Assembly (NCBI GenBank): GCA_026419115.1
Contig: JAOAAA010000015.1
Location: 1-43,751, forward strand
Origin: Gemmataceae bacterium
Lineage (GTDB): Bacteria; Planctomycetota; Planctomycetia; Gemmatales; Gemmataceae
DNA: 43,751 nucleotides
Direction: 5' to 3'
Positions 31,101 to 38,588 of this stretch are shown piece by piece. The notes beneath the pieces are model-generated. The model was given only the letters and a program-made list of their open reading frames with translations, made no database searches and was not told the origin of the DNA. The translations under genes and the position numbers were made by a program. The first letter of the stretch is position 1; each line of letters begins with the position of its first letter.

Positions 31101-33803
31101 CCCTCGTTCGTCAAAGGTCTTACCCAATCGGCGGGGGTGCGTGTTTCGATTTTCCTGTTGCTGGCGAGCGGGATTTTCCCTTCGCCCCCCCCCGCTGTGT
31201 TTGCCGAAACCATCACAATCTACGAAGTGATTTCTCCCGATGATGCAGGCGAATCGACTTGGTATTTACCGGTTGGGCTAGCCGATCGGATTCGGGGGCA
31301 ACGAACCACGCCGCAAATTATTGGTGCTACTTACAACATGAAAATCGAGGCGAATCTATTTCGTGCGGAAGCCCGTTACTTGGTTCGGTCTTTCGATCGA
31401 GTGTCAAGATCTCTTAAAATTCCCCTTTCGGGGGTTCGGTTGCGTTCAGCTCTTTTGAATGGGACGGAAACCTTTCCTTCCGCCAGTACCGAAGAGGGTT
31501 ACGAGTTTGATCTCAAGGGAATCGGTGAACATATTTTGATTCTTCAATTCGAGGTTCTTTCTAAGCCCATAGGGACCGAAAGGGAAATTCGCTTTGCCAT
31601 TCCGGAACATCCCGTGAGTCAGCTGACCTTGGAATCGGACCTCTCTTTACGAGACCTTCGCCTCATGGCTTGGCGGGGGGTTAACCGGTTATCGAAATCG
31701 GAAAACAGCGAGAAAATCACGGCAGATTTAGGGCGGGTCAAATTCATTAACCTACGCGGGAGAATCCCCACCAAGGGGATCGATTTACCTCTTCGTTCCC
31801 GCTCGTGTCATATTTGGAATATCGAAGGTTCGTTTGCTAAGGTCAGCTCGGTGTTTGATTTCGATCGCATCCCCAGCGGGGGAATCTCGCAACTGCGTTT
31901 GGCCGTGCCCGAAGGTTTGTTGACTCAGGATATTCAGGTTCGCTTATTGGACCCGACGGCCTTACCCGTTGGTGTGAAATCGTGGCGAATTCTCAGCGAG
32001 CGAACCAAGGACGATTGGCCGATTCTTCTGGTCGATTTCTCGGAGCCTATTTCGACCCGCTTCCGGCTCGTCGTGCAATTGGTCCCGCCTAATTTGTTGC
32101 CCCCTCAGGCCAAGGCCAAAATGCTTCGTTGTTTGAACTCGCAGGATGCCGATTCGTATTTGGCGTTGCGCTTCCTCAAAAGTGAAGATCATCACGATCT
32201 CGAATCGAACCAAGCCAGCGAGATTTCTGCCGAGGCCTTTCAGAAGAAAATCGCCCCCGCCATCACGGGAGATTTATCGTTTGCACCGGTTCGCAGCGCC
32301 TATCGACGGGGGCAGACCGGTGAACCCAGCGTCACCTTCAAAACATGGCCCGAGAAATCCTCGTGTTCGGTCGAGGGAAATATGTCGGTCAAACATTCGC
32401 CTGTTGGTTTGAACCTTCAGGGAACCTTGAACCTTTCGGGCCTTGCTGGTGTGAGTTATTTGGAATTGGAAGGGCTAGGTTCGCTGCAATCGTTGGCGCT
32501 ATGGAACGACGAGATTCAATTTTGGAATCGGGTCGGGGGGAAAGCCCAAGTCTTTCTGAAAAAGGGAGTCTCTCAGCTGACGATTAATCTCGTGGCCAAC
32601 ATTCCTTTTGGGACGAAATCCGAATTCCTAGAACTGCCTAGCCTGCGAGTGAAAGGTAGTAAATCGCTCAGTTTGAAATGGAAACTCACTCCTGCCGAGG
32701 GATACATTCTGATTCCGGAAAGAAAGGAAGGCACGACCTTTTCGGAGGAGAATCGAACATGGAACTGGGTGCAAAATCAGGGGGAAACGGGAGGCGTTCG
32801 CTTTCGCTGGTTACCCCCTGTGGCCCCCCCCCCGCTGCAACTGACCCTCCGCTTACAGGGGGAGCAAATTCATATCGACGCACAATTGGTAACCGACGAA
32901 TTCGATTCGACACGACCTCACGTTTTTTCGATTCACTGGCCCGATTTTGGTTCGACCGTTGTCAAAGGGAATTGGCCGACCGAGGTTCGGGTTCGGGAAT
33001 CGATCGACAAAACTTCTCGGCATTGGACGATCGAAGTCCCTGCAGGGAGGTCGGGCCGTAAACTCGGTTTTTCATTTCTGCGTCCTTTTACCGAACAACT
33101 GACCCTGCCGCGGGTGATTTCCGCACCGAGCTTCGATAATCAAACGATCGTTATTCCCCAAGAGGGTCTTCGTGTGAATGATTCTGCCGAGCCGACCAGT
33201 TGGCGTTTCGGCGATCCCCCAACCCTCAAGCTCTCTCAAGAGAATCTTTCGGTAACCCGAATCACCGACTTCGATTTGATTTCTGTACCCGTTCAGAAAG
33301 GCTGGCTGCACACGGCGAAACTCAAAGGCGTTTCGCTCAAAGGATTATCTGCAGTTTGGGGGGCCAACGTCCAGTTCCTTCGTCAAGTTGAACGCTCGGA
33401 CGAATATCAATGGGTTTGGCATACCGAGACACTCGCGCAAATTCTTCCTACGATCCAATCCTCTAAAGGCGAGACATTGAACTTCTCGGTCCATTGGTTC
33501 GTTTCCATGCCCTCGGGGTTGGCATTACGGCGCCCGCATACTCCCGTTGAGGCCAGCCGCTTTGCAGGTTGGACCGGAGTCGATGCAACCTTCGAGAAAG
33601 GAAGTTCGATTTATCGACTCGAACTGGGAGAAACGCCCGAGATCATCGCGACCCATCTGGCCAATACTGCGGATAATCGGGTGAGGTGGGCGATTGTCCT
33701 TTTAGTGCTAGGTTCGATAGCTTTAGGTTTGCGTGCCAAACAACTGAATCAAGTGAGTTATTTCCCGATGTTGTTGGCGTTACTGATGGCTTTAGTTGCC
33801 TGA
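28110..33803 (+). CDS. Giant secreted/membrane protein 2, function unknown (two fused modules)
   Basis: Unrecognised 1897-residue protein. ATG 28110 overlaps the upstream TGA (ATGA), so translation is coupled; an in-frame TTG at 28086 is less likely. A basic, repeat-encoded n-region of about 40 residues precedes a hydrophobic segment (MLLGLVLVPWMLV), then ILKQ...LSAKEYAELVTLS, equivalent to the motif in protein 1. A first beta-rich part ends in a membrane-helix cluster at about residues 935-1040; a second beta-rich part follows and ends with helices in the last 60 residues (IVLLVLGSIALGL, MLLALLMALVA). Thus it looks like two protein-1-like modules fused. No enzyme motif is recognised. C8-C10 tracts encode Pro runs in several places. 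Confidence 0.85.
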   Translation: MKKFSLIRRITSLRRFFPIRGSSVIRESSSHRGNSSTTSRFAYGPMLLGLVLVPWMLVHAEGIPDWKIIKITPEELPAILKQSGPFEKLSAKEYAELVTLSQSPKNHEQPRLIRTKYRARLQTLTIESKGQASTALIGSAEWSVSQKSTSLQRLTLGEISVGLGVPRWQDGSLAWLTGGENSALVLDSAGEKTLNVDWSARGVSEAGELRWELRLPKAPIAELELELPNGWTPYTSQNDLVFTGPFVSNENLRTWRIHFGGESRLELVVRPPNQDKAHLFHKAQLAHEVFADKLVSNITYQIESQPSPVDEFVFVIEPITEVSGVRTNNLSQWAVSTREANKKLLKVKLTEPTHSAVLTLSLLQRGHLGEEWKLPQPDLQNSTPIGLEVRTIFPEEVVGQDWKLGSYRLVQAAVNSANLWLADFLPVGSQGEGPLNPISFRPKSSACLWSCKQETVWLPDDAGRIESTLYLDIQRGSLNKLILKVPAGTEVEQVETAATPVSVSLGESATRLELHFARPLSKADKDPLKVRCRLPVSNLLEGRPFPDLEPVGMRERSGSYRIQPPAGMILETRTFLPEIPDTQTKSFSFGLTGVSGLLDLRPAVGNVRTHLIAQISPERISTRLTVTPQSGKLSDVIIVAPRELQNWSPLGEQTTLSAEVLDFFRLMAPKPDLLGWGLPSRSVHKFHFSKPMEQPLTFVAQGSGPADRWTTLPIVLGSQMTSEISCPARYQLDCADSSPNSERSARYESRIGVPNLLRVRLSESQDRIEVSGAQLQNVWSATDRLRSTLRFRVRAISGGELPISWPENARILSIKIGEKLAPPSKEPLAIPQTPEPLPIEIEYEQPFRRGVALQHLQPPLPQLQNNTTGIEQTWVLPPSWTVLNSRYWYQPQPSARSSRWQTLIQPFVDADFSETWRSIPHRHSGLWLVHVPQCLALCVCLSLLLSLGCFVFRKGKVTLFILSVVFLLSSFTLPDVLRPLVLLSAGILLVTCWRMGTPSFVKGLTQSAGVRVSIFLLLASGIFPSPPPAVFAETITIYEVISPDDAGESTWYLPVGLADRIRGQRTTPQIIGATYNMKIEANLFRAEARYLVRSFDRVSRSLKIPLSGVRLRSALLNGTETFPSASTEEGYEFDLKGIGEHILILQFEVLSKPIGTEREIRFAIPEHPVSQLTLESDLSLRDLRLMAWRGVNRLSKSENSEKITADLGRVKFINLRGRIPTKGIDLPLRSRSCHIWNIEGSFAKVSSVFDFDRIPSGGISQLRLAVPEGLLTQDIQVRLLDPTALPVGVKSWRILSERTKDDWPILLVDFSEPISTRFRLVVQLVPPNLLPPQAKAKMLRCLNSQDADSYLALRFLKSEDHHDLESNQASEISAEAFQKKIAPAITGDLSFAPVRSAYRRGQTGEPSVTFKTWPEKSSCSVEGNMSVKHSPVGLNLQGTLNLSGLAGVSYLELEGLGSLQSLALWNDEIQFWNRVGGKAQVFLKKGVSQLTINLVANIPFGTKSEFLELPSLRVKGSKSLSLKWKLTPAEGYILIPERKEGTTFSEENRTWNWVQNQGETGGVRFRWLPPVAPPPLQLTLRLQGEQIHIDAQLVTDEFDSTRPHVFSIHWPDFGSTVVKGNWPTEVRVRESIDKTSRHWTIEVPAGRSGRKLGFSFLRPFTEQLTLPRVISAPSFDNQTIVIPQEGLRVNDSAEPTSWRFGDPPTLKLSQENLSVTRITDFDLISVPVQKGWLHTAKLKGVSLKGLSAVWGANVQFLRQVERSDEYQWVWHTETLAQILPTIQSSKGETLNFSVHWFVSMPSGLALRRPHTPVEASRFAGWTGVDATFEKGSSIYRLELGETPEIIATHLANTADNRVRWAIVLLVLGSIALGLRAKQLNQVSYFPMLLALLMALVA
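28163..28216 (+). repeat. 18-bp tandem repeat (3 copies) in the signal region of giant protein 2
   Basis: Units at 28163, 28181 and 28199, all resembling GATTCGTGGAAGCTCATC, encode IRGSSV, IRESSS and HRGNSS. They lengthen the basic stretch before the hydrophobic membrane-targeting segment. Confidence 0.8.
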
Positions 33804-33882
33804 GGAGTTAGTGCGGTTGGCGTTACGGAGGGCTTTAGTCGCCTGAGGAGTTAATGCGGTTGGCGTTACGGAGGGCTTAGGG
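33773..33882. repeat. 43-bp tandem repeat (about 2.6 copies) at the 3' end of giant gene 2
   Basis: GTTGGCGTTAC begins copies at 33773, 33816 and 33859, a constant period of 43 bp. The first copy is the coding end of the giant gene (22 of 25 bases shared with the second), the next copies are intergenic, each carrying GCCTGAGGAGTTA. The array fills the space before the convergent DUF1559 gene. Confidence 0.85.
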
Positions 33883-33889
33883 CGCCTGA

Positions 33890-34828
33890 TTAGTCGATCG
33901 TGTTGATTTCGCCCCCATTTCGAGACCCCATCGCATTCCACGCAACCAAGGCAACGGAGTTGCGCACAAAGCGGACCGAAGCATCCCCAAGAGTCACGTT
34001 GACCCCGCCTGGGTGCCGGCTACGAGCCGAAACATAGTTATTGCCGACCGATTGTCCCGCACAGGGAACACCCGGAATGGCGCCGCAATAACCTTGTACG
34101 TTATCGCCGGTGGTGGTGTTCGGTGGGAATAGCGTGCTCAGGGTGGTGCCGGCATGAATGGTGTTCCAAGCTCGGCCCCGCACATCGTGCCCTCCGGCGT
34201 TGGTATCGCTTCCTTGGAGAATTTCCGAGAGCATGACCGTGTTGGTCAAACCATCGGTCACATCAGAAAGTTTCAATTGAGACATTCCGTAAAACATACC
34301 GTTGAGGTTCAACCCACGAGGATCGCTTGCCGGTGTGGCAAAGCCGTTTCCGTGACAGGCCAAGAAGTTCGTGTGGAAACCTTGGCTGGAAACTTTGTTC
34401 CCGTTCGGGTCCGACGGACAAACAAATACCGACATCCGTACCGAAGCGAACGGAGCAGACAATGTGTAATTTGGCGGATTGAGCAACCACGCTTGCAGTT
34501 GATCGGCCATGGCATTTTGTTCCACATAAGGCAGAAGGAACCCAAGCCAATTACTTCGGTCCCGATCGACAATGCCCGGAGTCGAATACCAACCACCAAA
34601 GAAATAACCATAGGGTTGGCCTGGCGGAAGCACACCGACGTTACTTTCGTAGTTATGGAAGGCCAAGCCGATTTGTTTTTGTCGGTTCGAGCAGCTCGCT
34701 TTGTTGGCGGCTTCGCGAACCTTTTGCACGGCGGGCAACAACAGCCCGATGAGGATGGCAATGATGGCAATCACCACCAATAGCTCAATGAGGGTAAACC
34801 CTCGGGTTTTGGAAGGAGTGAGTTTCAT
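33890..34828 (-). CDS. DUF1559 prepilin-like protein
   Basis: Planctomycete DUF1559 protein of 312 residues with a type IV prepilin/pseudopilin N-terminus: the basic leader MKLTPSKTRG, then FTLIELLVVIAIIAILIGLLLPA with Phe+1 and Glu+5. It would be processed by a prepilin peptidase and inserted through the type II secretion/pilus machinery. The C-terminal part SRHPGGVNVTLGDASVRFV is the usual H-x9-DG-like ending of the family. Planctomycetes carry many paralogs; individual roles are unknown. AGGAA lies close before the ATG. No partner genes for pilus assembly are in the window. Confidence 0.92.
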   Translation of the reverse strand: MKLTPSKTRGFTLIELLVVIAIIAILIGLLLPAVQKVREAANKASCSNRQKQIGLAFHNYESNVGVLPPGQPYGYFFGGWYSTPGIVDRDRSNWLGFLLPYVEQNAMADQLQAWLLNPPNYTLSAPFASVRMSVFVCPSDPNGNKVSSQGFHTNFLACHGNGFATPASDPRGLNLNGMFYGMSQLKLSDVTDGLTNTVMLSEILQGSDTNAGGHDVRGRAWNTIHAGTTLSTLFPPNTTTGDNVQGYCGAIPGVPCAGQSVGNNYVSARSRHPGGVNVTLGDASVRFVRNSVALVAWNAMGSRNGGEINTID

Positions 34829-35023
34829 GGGAATTCCTAATTAAAATGAGTTTGGTAAATTACATCAGATGTTAACCAGAGCCATTGAGTATGTCAACGA
34901 AATAAATCCTCAGTTTAATAAAAATAGGTGGGATTCGAGAGAGTAGCCGATTTCCTTATTGGAAATGAGATGGAAGTACCCGATAGGCCGTCGGCAACGA
35001 TTTATGAAAAGAATTGGGGGAAA

Positions 35024-35587
35024 TTATTTTCCGCCGGAAACTCGGAGATGACGTATCTCGATTCCGCCGAATTCCGCCCGAATCCCGAAGACCGTTCCCT
35101 CAGGTTTCACCTTCGCCGATTTCACGACTTGTTTATCCAGAATGTATTGCATCGTGTCCCCTTTGATGTTGATTTCTAGATCGTGCCAATCATTCTCTTT
35201 GATCTTCAAGGCTTTGACGTTAATATCGAACTTTTGGCCTCGGAACAACAAATCGTTATTGCATTCGGCATCCCCTTTGAATTGGAAGCGAAGGGTCACA
35301 TCGCCGGCGAAAGTTTTCTTGGTTTCGATAATCATATCCCCTTTCACTTTCGGATCAATCTTCAACATTCCCCCTTCGGTCACAATGTAGCGTTTACCCG
35401 CAGCTTCGGCCTTACCATCGAGGTCTTCGGGCTTGCCCGATTTATCCGAATACTTTCGTAAGGTCCAACCGCTGAGGTCTTTGCCGACCAGTAGGGTAAA
35501 ACCTTCTTCGAGTTTGAAATCGTCAGCGGCCCGAGAAATACACCAGCTCAGACCGAGTAACAGCAGCAAAAGGGGAATAGCACGCAT
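35024..35587 (-). CDS. DUF1080 (3-keto-disaccharide hydrolase-like) secreted protein
   Basis: A 187-residue protein with a signal peptide (MRAIPLLLLLLGLSWCISRA) and a single concanavalin-like beta-jelly-roll of the DUF1080 family. Typical segments are GFTLLVGKDLSGWTLR, VTEGGMLKIDPKVKGDMIIE, LRFQFKGDAECNNDLLFRG, NDWHDLEINIKGD and FGIRAEFGGIEIRHLRV. Family members bind or hydrolyse sugars outside the cytoplasm. GAGG lies about 8 bp before the ATG. It is transcribed away from the ROK kinase gene. Confidence 0.85.
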   Translation of the reverse strand: MRAIPLLLLLLGLSWCISRAADDFKLEEGFTLLVGKDLSGWTLRKYSDKSGKPEDLDGKAEAAGKRYIVTEGGMLKIDPKVKGDMIIETKKTFAGDVTLRFQFKGDAECNNDLLFRGQKFDINVKALKIKENDWHDLEINIKGDTMQYILDKQVVKSAKVKPEGTVFGIRAEFGGIEIRHLRVSGGK

Positions 35588-35823
35588 GGAGAGAACCTCA
35601 TTGAGAAAAGTTGTGTGGCAGGAGTGACTTTATCCTATGTTGAACCCGTATTGGGGCGAGAGGTAACGCCCTTTTTTGGAAATTCATTTTTGCGGGCGAT
35701 TTCAATCGAACCAGTGTAATGGATTCAAGAACGGCAGCCTTTTATTCAGTTCCTGTGGAATGGGGAATAGCCTGATTCTGGTGAAAGTGAGGTTTCCACA
35801 AAACGGGGAGTTGCTACCCTTTA

Positions 35824-35838
35824 CAGAGAACTTCTCTG
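35824..35838. promoter_or_regulatory. Palindrome just before the ROK kinase gene
   Basis: CAGAGAA-C-TTCTCTG, a perfect 7-bp inverted repeat around one central base, 8 bp before the ATG at 35847. It overlaps the position of the ribosome binding site (GGATGA), so it could be an operator or an mRNA hairpin that masks the site. Confidence 0.4.
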
Positions 35839-35846
35839 GATGATGT

Positions 35847-36833
35847 ATGAGCAACGGAAAATACTTTGTGGGATTAGATGTAGGCGGCACAACCATGAAG
35901 GCCGCCGTGGTGAGTGATTCGGGGCAGCCGAAACCGAGCGTGGTGTTGCCGACCGAGGCGGCCAAGGGGCAAGAACACGGCCTTTCGCAAATGTGCAAAG
36001 CCATTCAACAGGCCACCCAAGCGGCCGGTCTGACCATGGCCGATATTTCTGGGATTGGTGTGGCCACTCCAGGTACGATGGATATTGCCGCTGGTATTAT
36101 TCTCGATCCTCCGAATTTGAAGCCTTGGAAAAACGTACCGGTGAAACAGCATATCCAGAATTATTTTCAAATTCCCACGGCTTTCCAAAACGATGCCAAT
36201 GCAGCCGCTTTCGGTGAATTTTGGGTCGGCGCCGGCAAAGGCACAAAATCCTTGGTGATGTTTACACTCGGTACCGGAGTCGGCGGGGGAATTATCGTTA
36301 ATGGGCGCGTCGTGGAAGGGGAACATTCCCACGGGGGGGAAATCGGTCATATGAAGATCGAAATGAGCAACCCCCGCCAGTGCGGCTGTGGCCGTTATGG
36401 CTGTCTAGAGGCCTATGCCAGTGCTACCGCGGTGGTGAAACGAGCGCAAGAATTACTCGCCACAAAAATCAAAGGTCCCTCGCTGCTGCGGGAAATTTTG
36501 CAGAACTCGAAAGAAGAATTGCCCGCGCGGGCTGTTTTCGAGGCCGCAGAAAAAGGCGACGAATACGCTAAAGAAGTGATCGATCGTACGGCCTTTTATC
36601 TGGCGGTGGGCACAACGAATATCATGCACACCATCAACCCCGATATGATTGTCTTCGGCGGAGGCATGACCGCAGCGGGGACCAGTTTCCTCCAACAGAT
36701 TCGTAATTATGTGAATCAATTAGCGTTTCCTGTACCGGCCGAGCGGACCCGTGTTGTTTATGCCTCACTCGGTTCCGATGCTGGTTTTATTGGGGCCGCC
36801 GGTTGTGCCAAGCAACTCGTTCTGGATCAATAA
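35847..36833 (+). CDS. ROK-family glucokinase
   Basis: A cytoplasmic sugar kinase of 328 residues, most like bacterial glucokinases of the ROK family that phosphorylate glucose with ATP. Visible: phosphate-1 loop GLDVGGTTMKAAVV, catalytic Asp in FQNDANAAAFGE (about residue 117), phosphate-2 LGTGVGGGIIVNG, the ROK zinc signature from GGEIGH to CGCGRYGCLEAYAS, and the adenosine loop IVFGGGM. There is no N-terminal helix-turn-helix, so it is an enzyme and not a ROK repressor. Substrate could also be N-acetylmannosamine or fructose; Glu-Xaa-Gly-His is compatible with glucose. The 95-residue gene follows 26 bp downstream. Confidence 0.92.
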   Translation: MSNGKYFVGLDVGGTTMKAAVVSDSGQPKPSVVLPTEAAKGQEHGLSQMCKAIQQATQAAGLTMADISGIGVATPGTMDIAAGIILDPPNLKPWKNVPVKQHIQNYFQIPTAFQNDANAAAFGEFWVGAGKGTKSLVMFTLGTGVGGGIIVNGRVVEGEHSHGGEIGHMKIEMSNPRQCGCGRYGCLEAYASATAVVKRAQELLATKIKGPSLLREILQNSKEELPARAVFEAAEKGDEYAKEVIDRTAFYLAVGTTNIMHTINPDMIVFGGGMTAAGTSFLQQIRNYVNQLAFPVPAERTRVVYASLGSDAGFIGAAGCAKQLVLDQ

Positions 36834-36859
36834 TTTTTATCTAACGGAGACCTGTCTCG

Positions 36860-37147
36860 ATGCCAAAGCTTAGCCCTGCTCAACTCGACGAACTCAAAGC
36901 TCAATGGACCGATGCGCTCGTAGTGGTGGTACCCACGATCGAAGAGCTAAAACGCTTTGAAAAGCGCGTCGGGCGAGTAGTCACCGTGAATTGGACGGGA
37001 AAGGCGATTGTCGATTTTGGTGATGGTGCTTGGTACGACATCCCTGCCCAAGAAACTCATCTAACGAAACTCTCTGCAGAGGATGAACGCCGCAAATTAT
37101 ACGATCCGACCAAGAATAGCGCCCAAGCCAAACCCACCCGCGCCTAG
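36860..37147 (+). CDS. Small conserved-looking protein of unknown function
   Basis: A 95-residue soluble protein with no recognised family. It starts MPKLSPAQLDELKAQW, has a hydrophobic core strand LVVVVPTIEEL, a beta-rich middle VGRVVTVNWTGKAIVDFGDG and a charged tail ending KNSAQAKPTRA. The VNWTGKAIVDFGDGAWYDI part resembles a small SH3-like barrel. GGAGA lies about 9 bp before the ATG, and the gene follows the glucokinase gene by 26 bp, so co-transcription is likely. Confidence 0.7.
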   Translation: MPKLSPAQLDELKAQWTDALVVVVPTIEELKRFEKRVGRVVTVNWTGKAIVDFGDGAWYDIPAQETHLTKLSAEDERRKLYDPTKNSAQAKPTRA

Positions 37148-37162
37148 GGGCGATTCCACCAT

Positions 37163-37204
37163 TGGGCAAAGGGCATTGACGTATGGGCAAAGGGCATTGA
37201 CGTA
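37163..37204. repeat. 21-bp perfect tandem repeat
   Basis: The unit beginning TGGGCAAAGGGCATTGACG occurs exactly twice, at 37163-37183 and 37184-37204, just after the 95-residue gene. Perfect identity suggests recent origin. Confidence 0.9.
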
Positions 37205-37413
37205 CCGAAAAATCGATGATCTCGGAAACGAGGGAACTTTGCCTTCTCACTCAACACCAACGCCTTTCTCTCTCGGTTCCTTCAACATCGAACGATCGAT
37301 GATTGCGCGAATAGTGACCCGAAATTGCCAAACGCTCCACTTAGGAAATGCCACACACCTCGGTTCCGACTCGTATAATTTCCTCAATTCCATCATCTTA
37401 AAAGGGGCAAATT

Positions 37414-38397
37414 ATGGGCCGTTCGTGTTTGTTACTCGCAGGATTTTTTCTAACTGGTTCCCCAATTCTCTGGGCAGCAGACATCAAAACTCCTTTGAAA
37501 GAGAAAGCAACCTTCCAACCAATCGACGATCAGAAAGAGACAGCAGAACGATACCGCCTTGATAAATACGAATACGAGTATGAGCTGAAATTGAAGAAGG
37601 AATTACCCGTCAGCGGTTACGAAATTCATACGCTGACCTTCCCTTCGCCGGTGAAATCGCCTCATCCAGAGAACAATATCGTTCACTGCGAATACTACAA
37701 ACCACGGGGCAAAGGGCCTTTTCCGGCGGTTGTGGTCCTCGATATTTTGGGGGGCGATCAATCCCTTTCACGGGGAATTTGTTCGGTCTTGGCCCAGAAT
37801 AATATCTGTGGCTTATTTGTGCAAATGGCCTACTATGGTCCCCGCAAGCCCCAAAAAGGCGATGAAAGGCTTCTCTCTCCCGATGTCGAAAAATCTTTGG
37901 AGCGCGTTCGGCAAACCGTGTTAGATGTTCGTGTGGCTGGTTCGTGGTTGGAAACACGTCCCGAAATCGATCCCAAAAAAATCGGTATTTTGGGAACCTC
38001 ACTGGGCAGTTTTATGAGTGGTCTCACGGCTGCGGCAGAACCGCGATTCCAACGGGTCGGGATTCTTCTCGGCGGGGGGGGGCTAGTCGATGCCTATTGG
38101 GATCACCCGCAAGCGAAACCGTATATCGAAAAACTCATTAAATCGGGCGGGGATAAAGAGACCGCCAAAAAAATTATTGGGCCGGGTGATCCGCTGACTT
38201 ATGCCGACTCGCTCAAGAAGCGAAAAATTCTCATGGTGGCTGCCAGTAATGATGAAGTGGTTCCCCCCTCGGCCGCCAAGGCCTTATGGGAGGCAACCGG
38301 AAAGCAAGAAATCATTTGGGTTAAAGCCACTCACACGGGAGCGGCCCTTTATGTATTCGATGTGAGTGAAAAAATCATCAAACATTTCAAAGAATAA
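37414..38397 (+). CDS. Secreted dienelactone hydrolase-family alpha/beta hydrolase
   Basis: A 327-residue protein with a signal peptide (SCLLLAGFFLTGSPILWAA) and a C-terminal alpha/beta-hydrolase fold. The nucleophile elbow is GILGTSLGSFMSG (Ser at about residue 195), the acid is in VAASNDEVVPP and the base is in KATHTGAAL. This is the acetyl-xylan-esterase/dienelactone-hydrolase group common in planctomycetes; substrate unknown, probably an ester outside the cytoplasm. AGGGG lies about 7 bp before the ATG. A G9 tract encodes GGGG after LGTSL. It ends in a C9 tract that starts right behind the stop codon. Confidence 0.85.
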   Translation: MGRSCLLLAGFFLTGSPILWAADIKTPLKEKATFQPIDDQKETAERYRLDKYEYEYELKLKKELPVSGYEIHTLTFPSPVKSPHPENNIVHCEYYKPRGKGPFPAVVVLDILGGDQSLSRGICSVLAQNNICGLFVQMAYYGPRKPQKGDERLLSPDVEKSLERVRQTVLDVRVAGSWLETRPEIDPKKIGILGTSLGSFMSGLTAAAEPRFQRVGILLGGGGLVDAYWDHPQAKPYIEKLIKSGGDKETAKKIIGPGDPLTYADSLKKRKILMVAASNDEVVPPSAAKALWEATGKQEIIWVKATHTGAALYVFDVSEKIIKHFKE

Positions 38398-38433
38398 CCC
38401 CCCCCCTATATTGATATGGAGAATATCATTCTA

Positions 38434-38530
38434 AAAAATCACATGATTTTTCTTCAATTAAATAGATGGGGGCGAATCATAGATTCGCAGCGATTCAGAT
38501 AAGATAGGTCATGTGATAATGATTCACATG
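38434..38530. terminator. Two palindromes between convergent genes, possible bidirectional terminator
   Basis: AAAAATCA/TGATTTTT arms with a 2-nt loop at 38434-38451, and CATGTGA/TCACATG with a 7-nt loop at 38510-38530, lie between the dienelactone hydrolase gene and argJ. The first gives a U-rich 3' side on both strands but has an A/T-only stem, so it is at best a weak terminator. Confidence 0.3.
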
Positions 38531-38588
38531 ATTGGCATGAAATATCCCTGAGCATTCGCAGCAATTCAAATACGTTAGGTTGTGTAAT
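38483..38588. repeat. 35-bp imperfect repeat: echo of the argJ 3' end
   Basis: Bases 38554-38588 include the last codons and stop of argJ. A copy with 28 of 35 bases identical lies at 38483-38517, beyond the gene end, an offset of 71 bp. Confidence 0.75.

Noticed and set aside
37083-37562. 159-codon frame overlapping two plus-strand genes
   Set aside because: It overlaps the ends of the 95-residue gene and the hydrolase in another frame, runs through the 21-bp tandem repeat and lacks a ribosome site.
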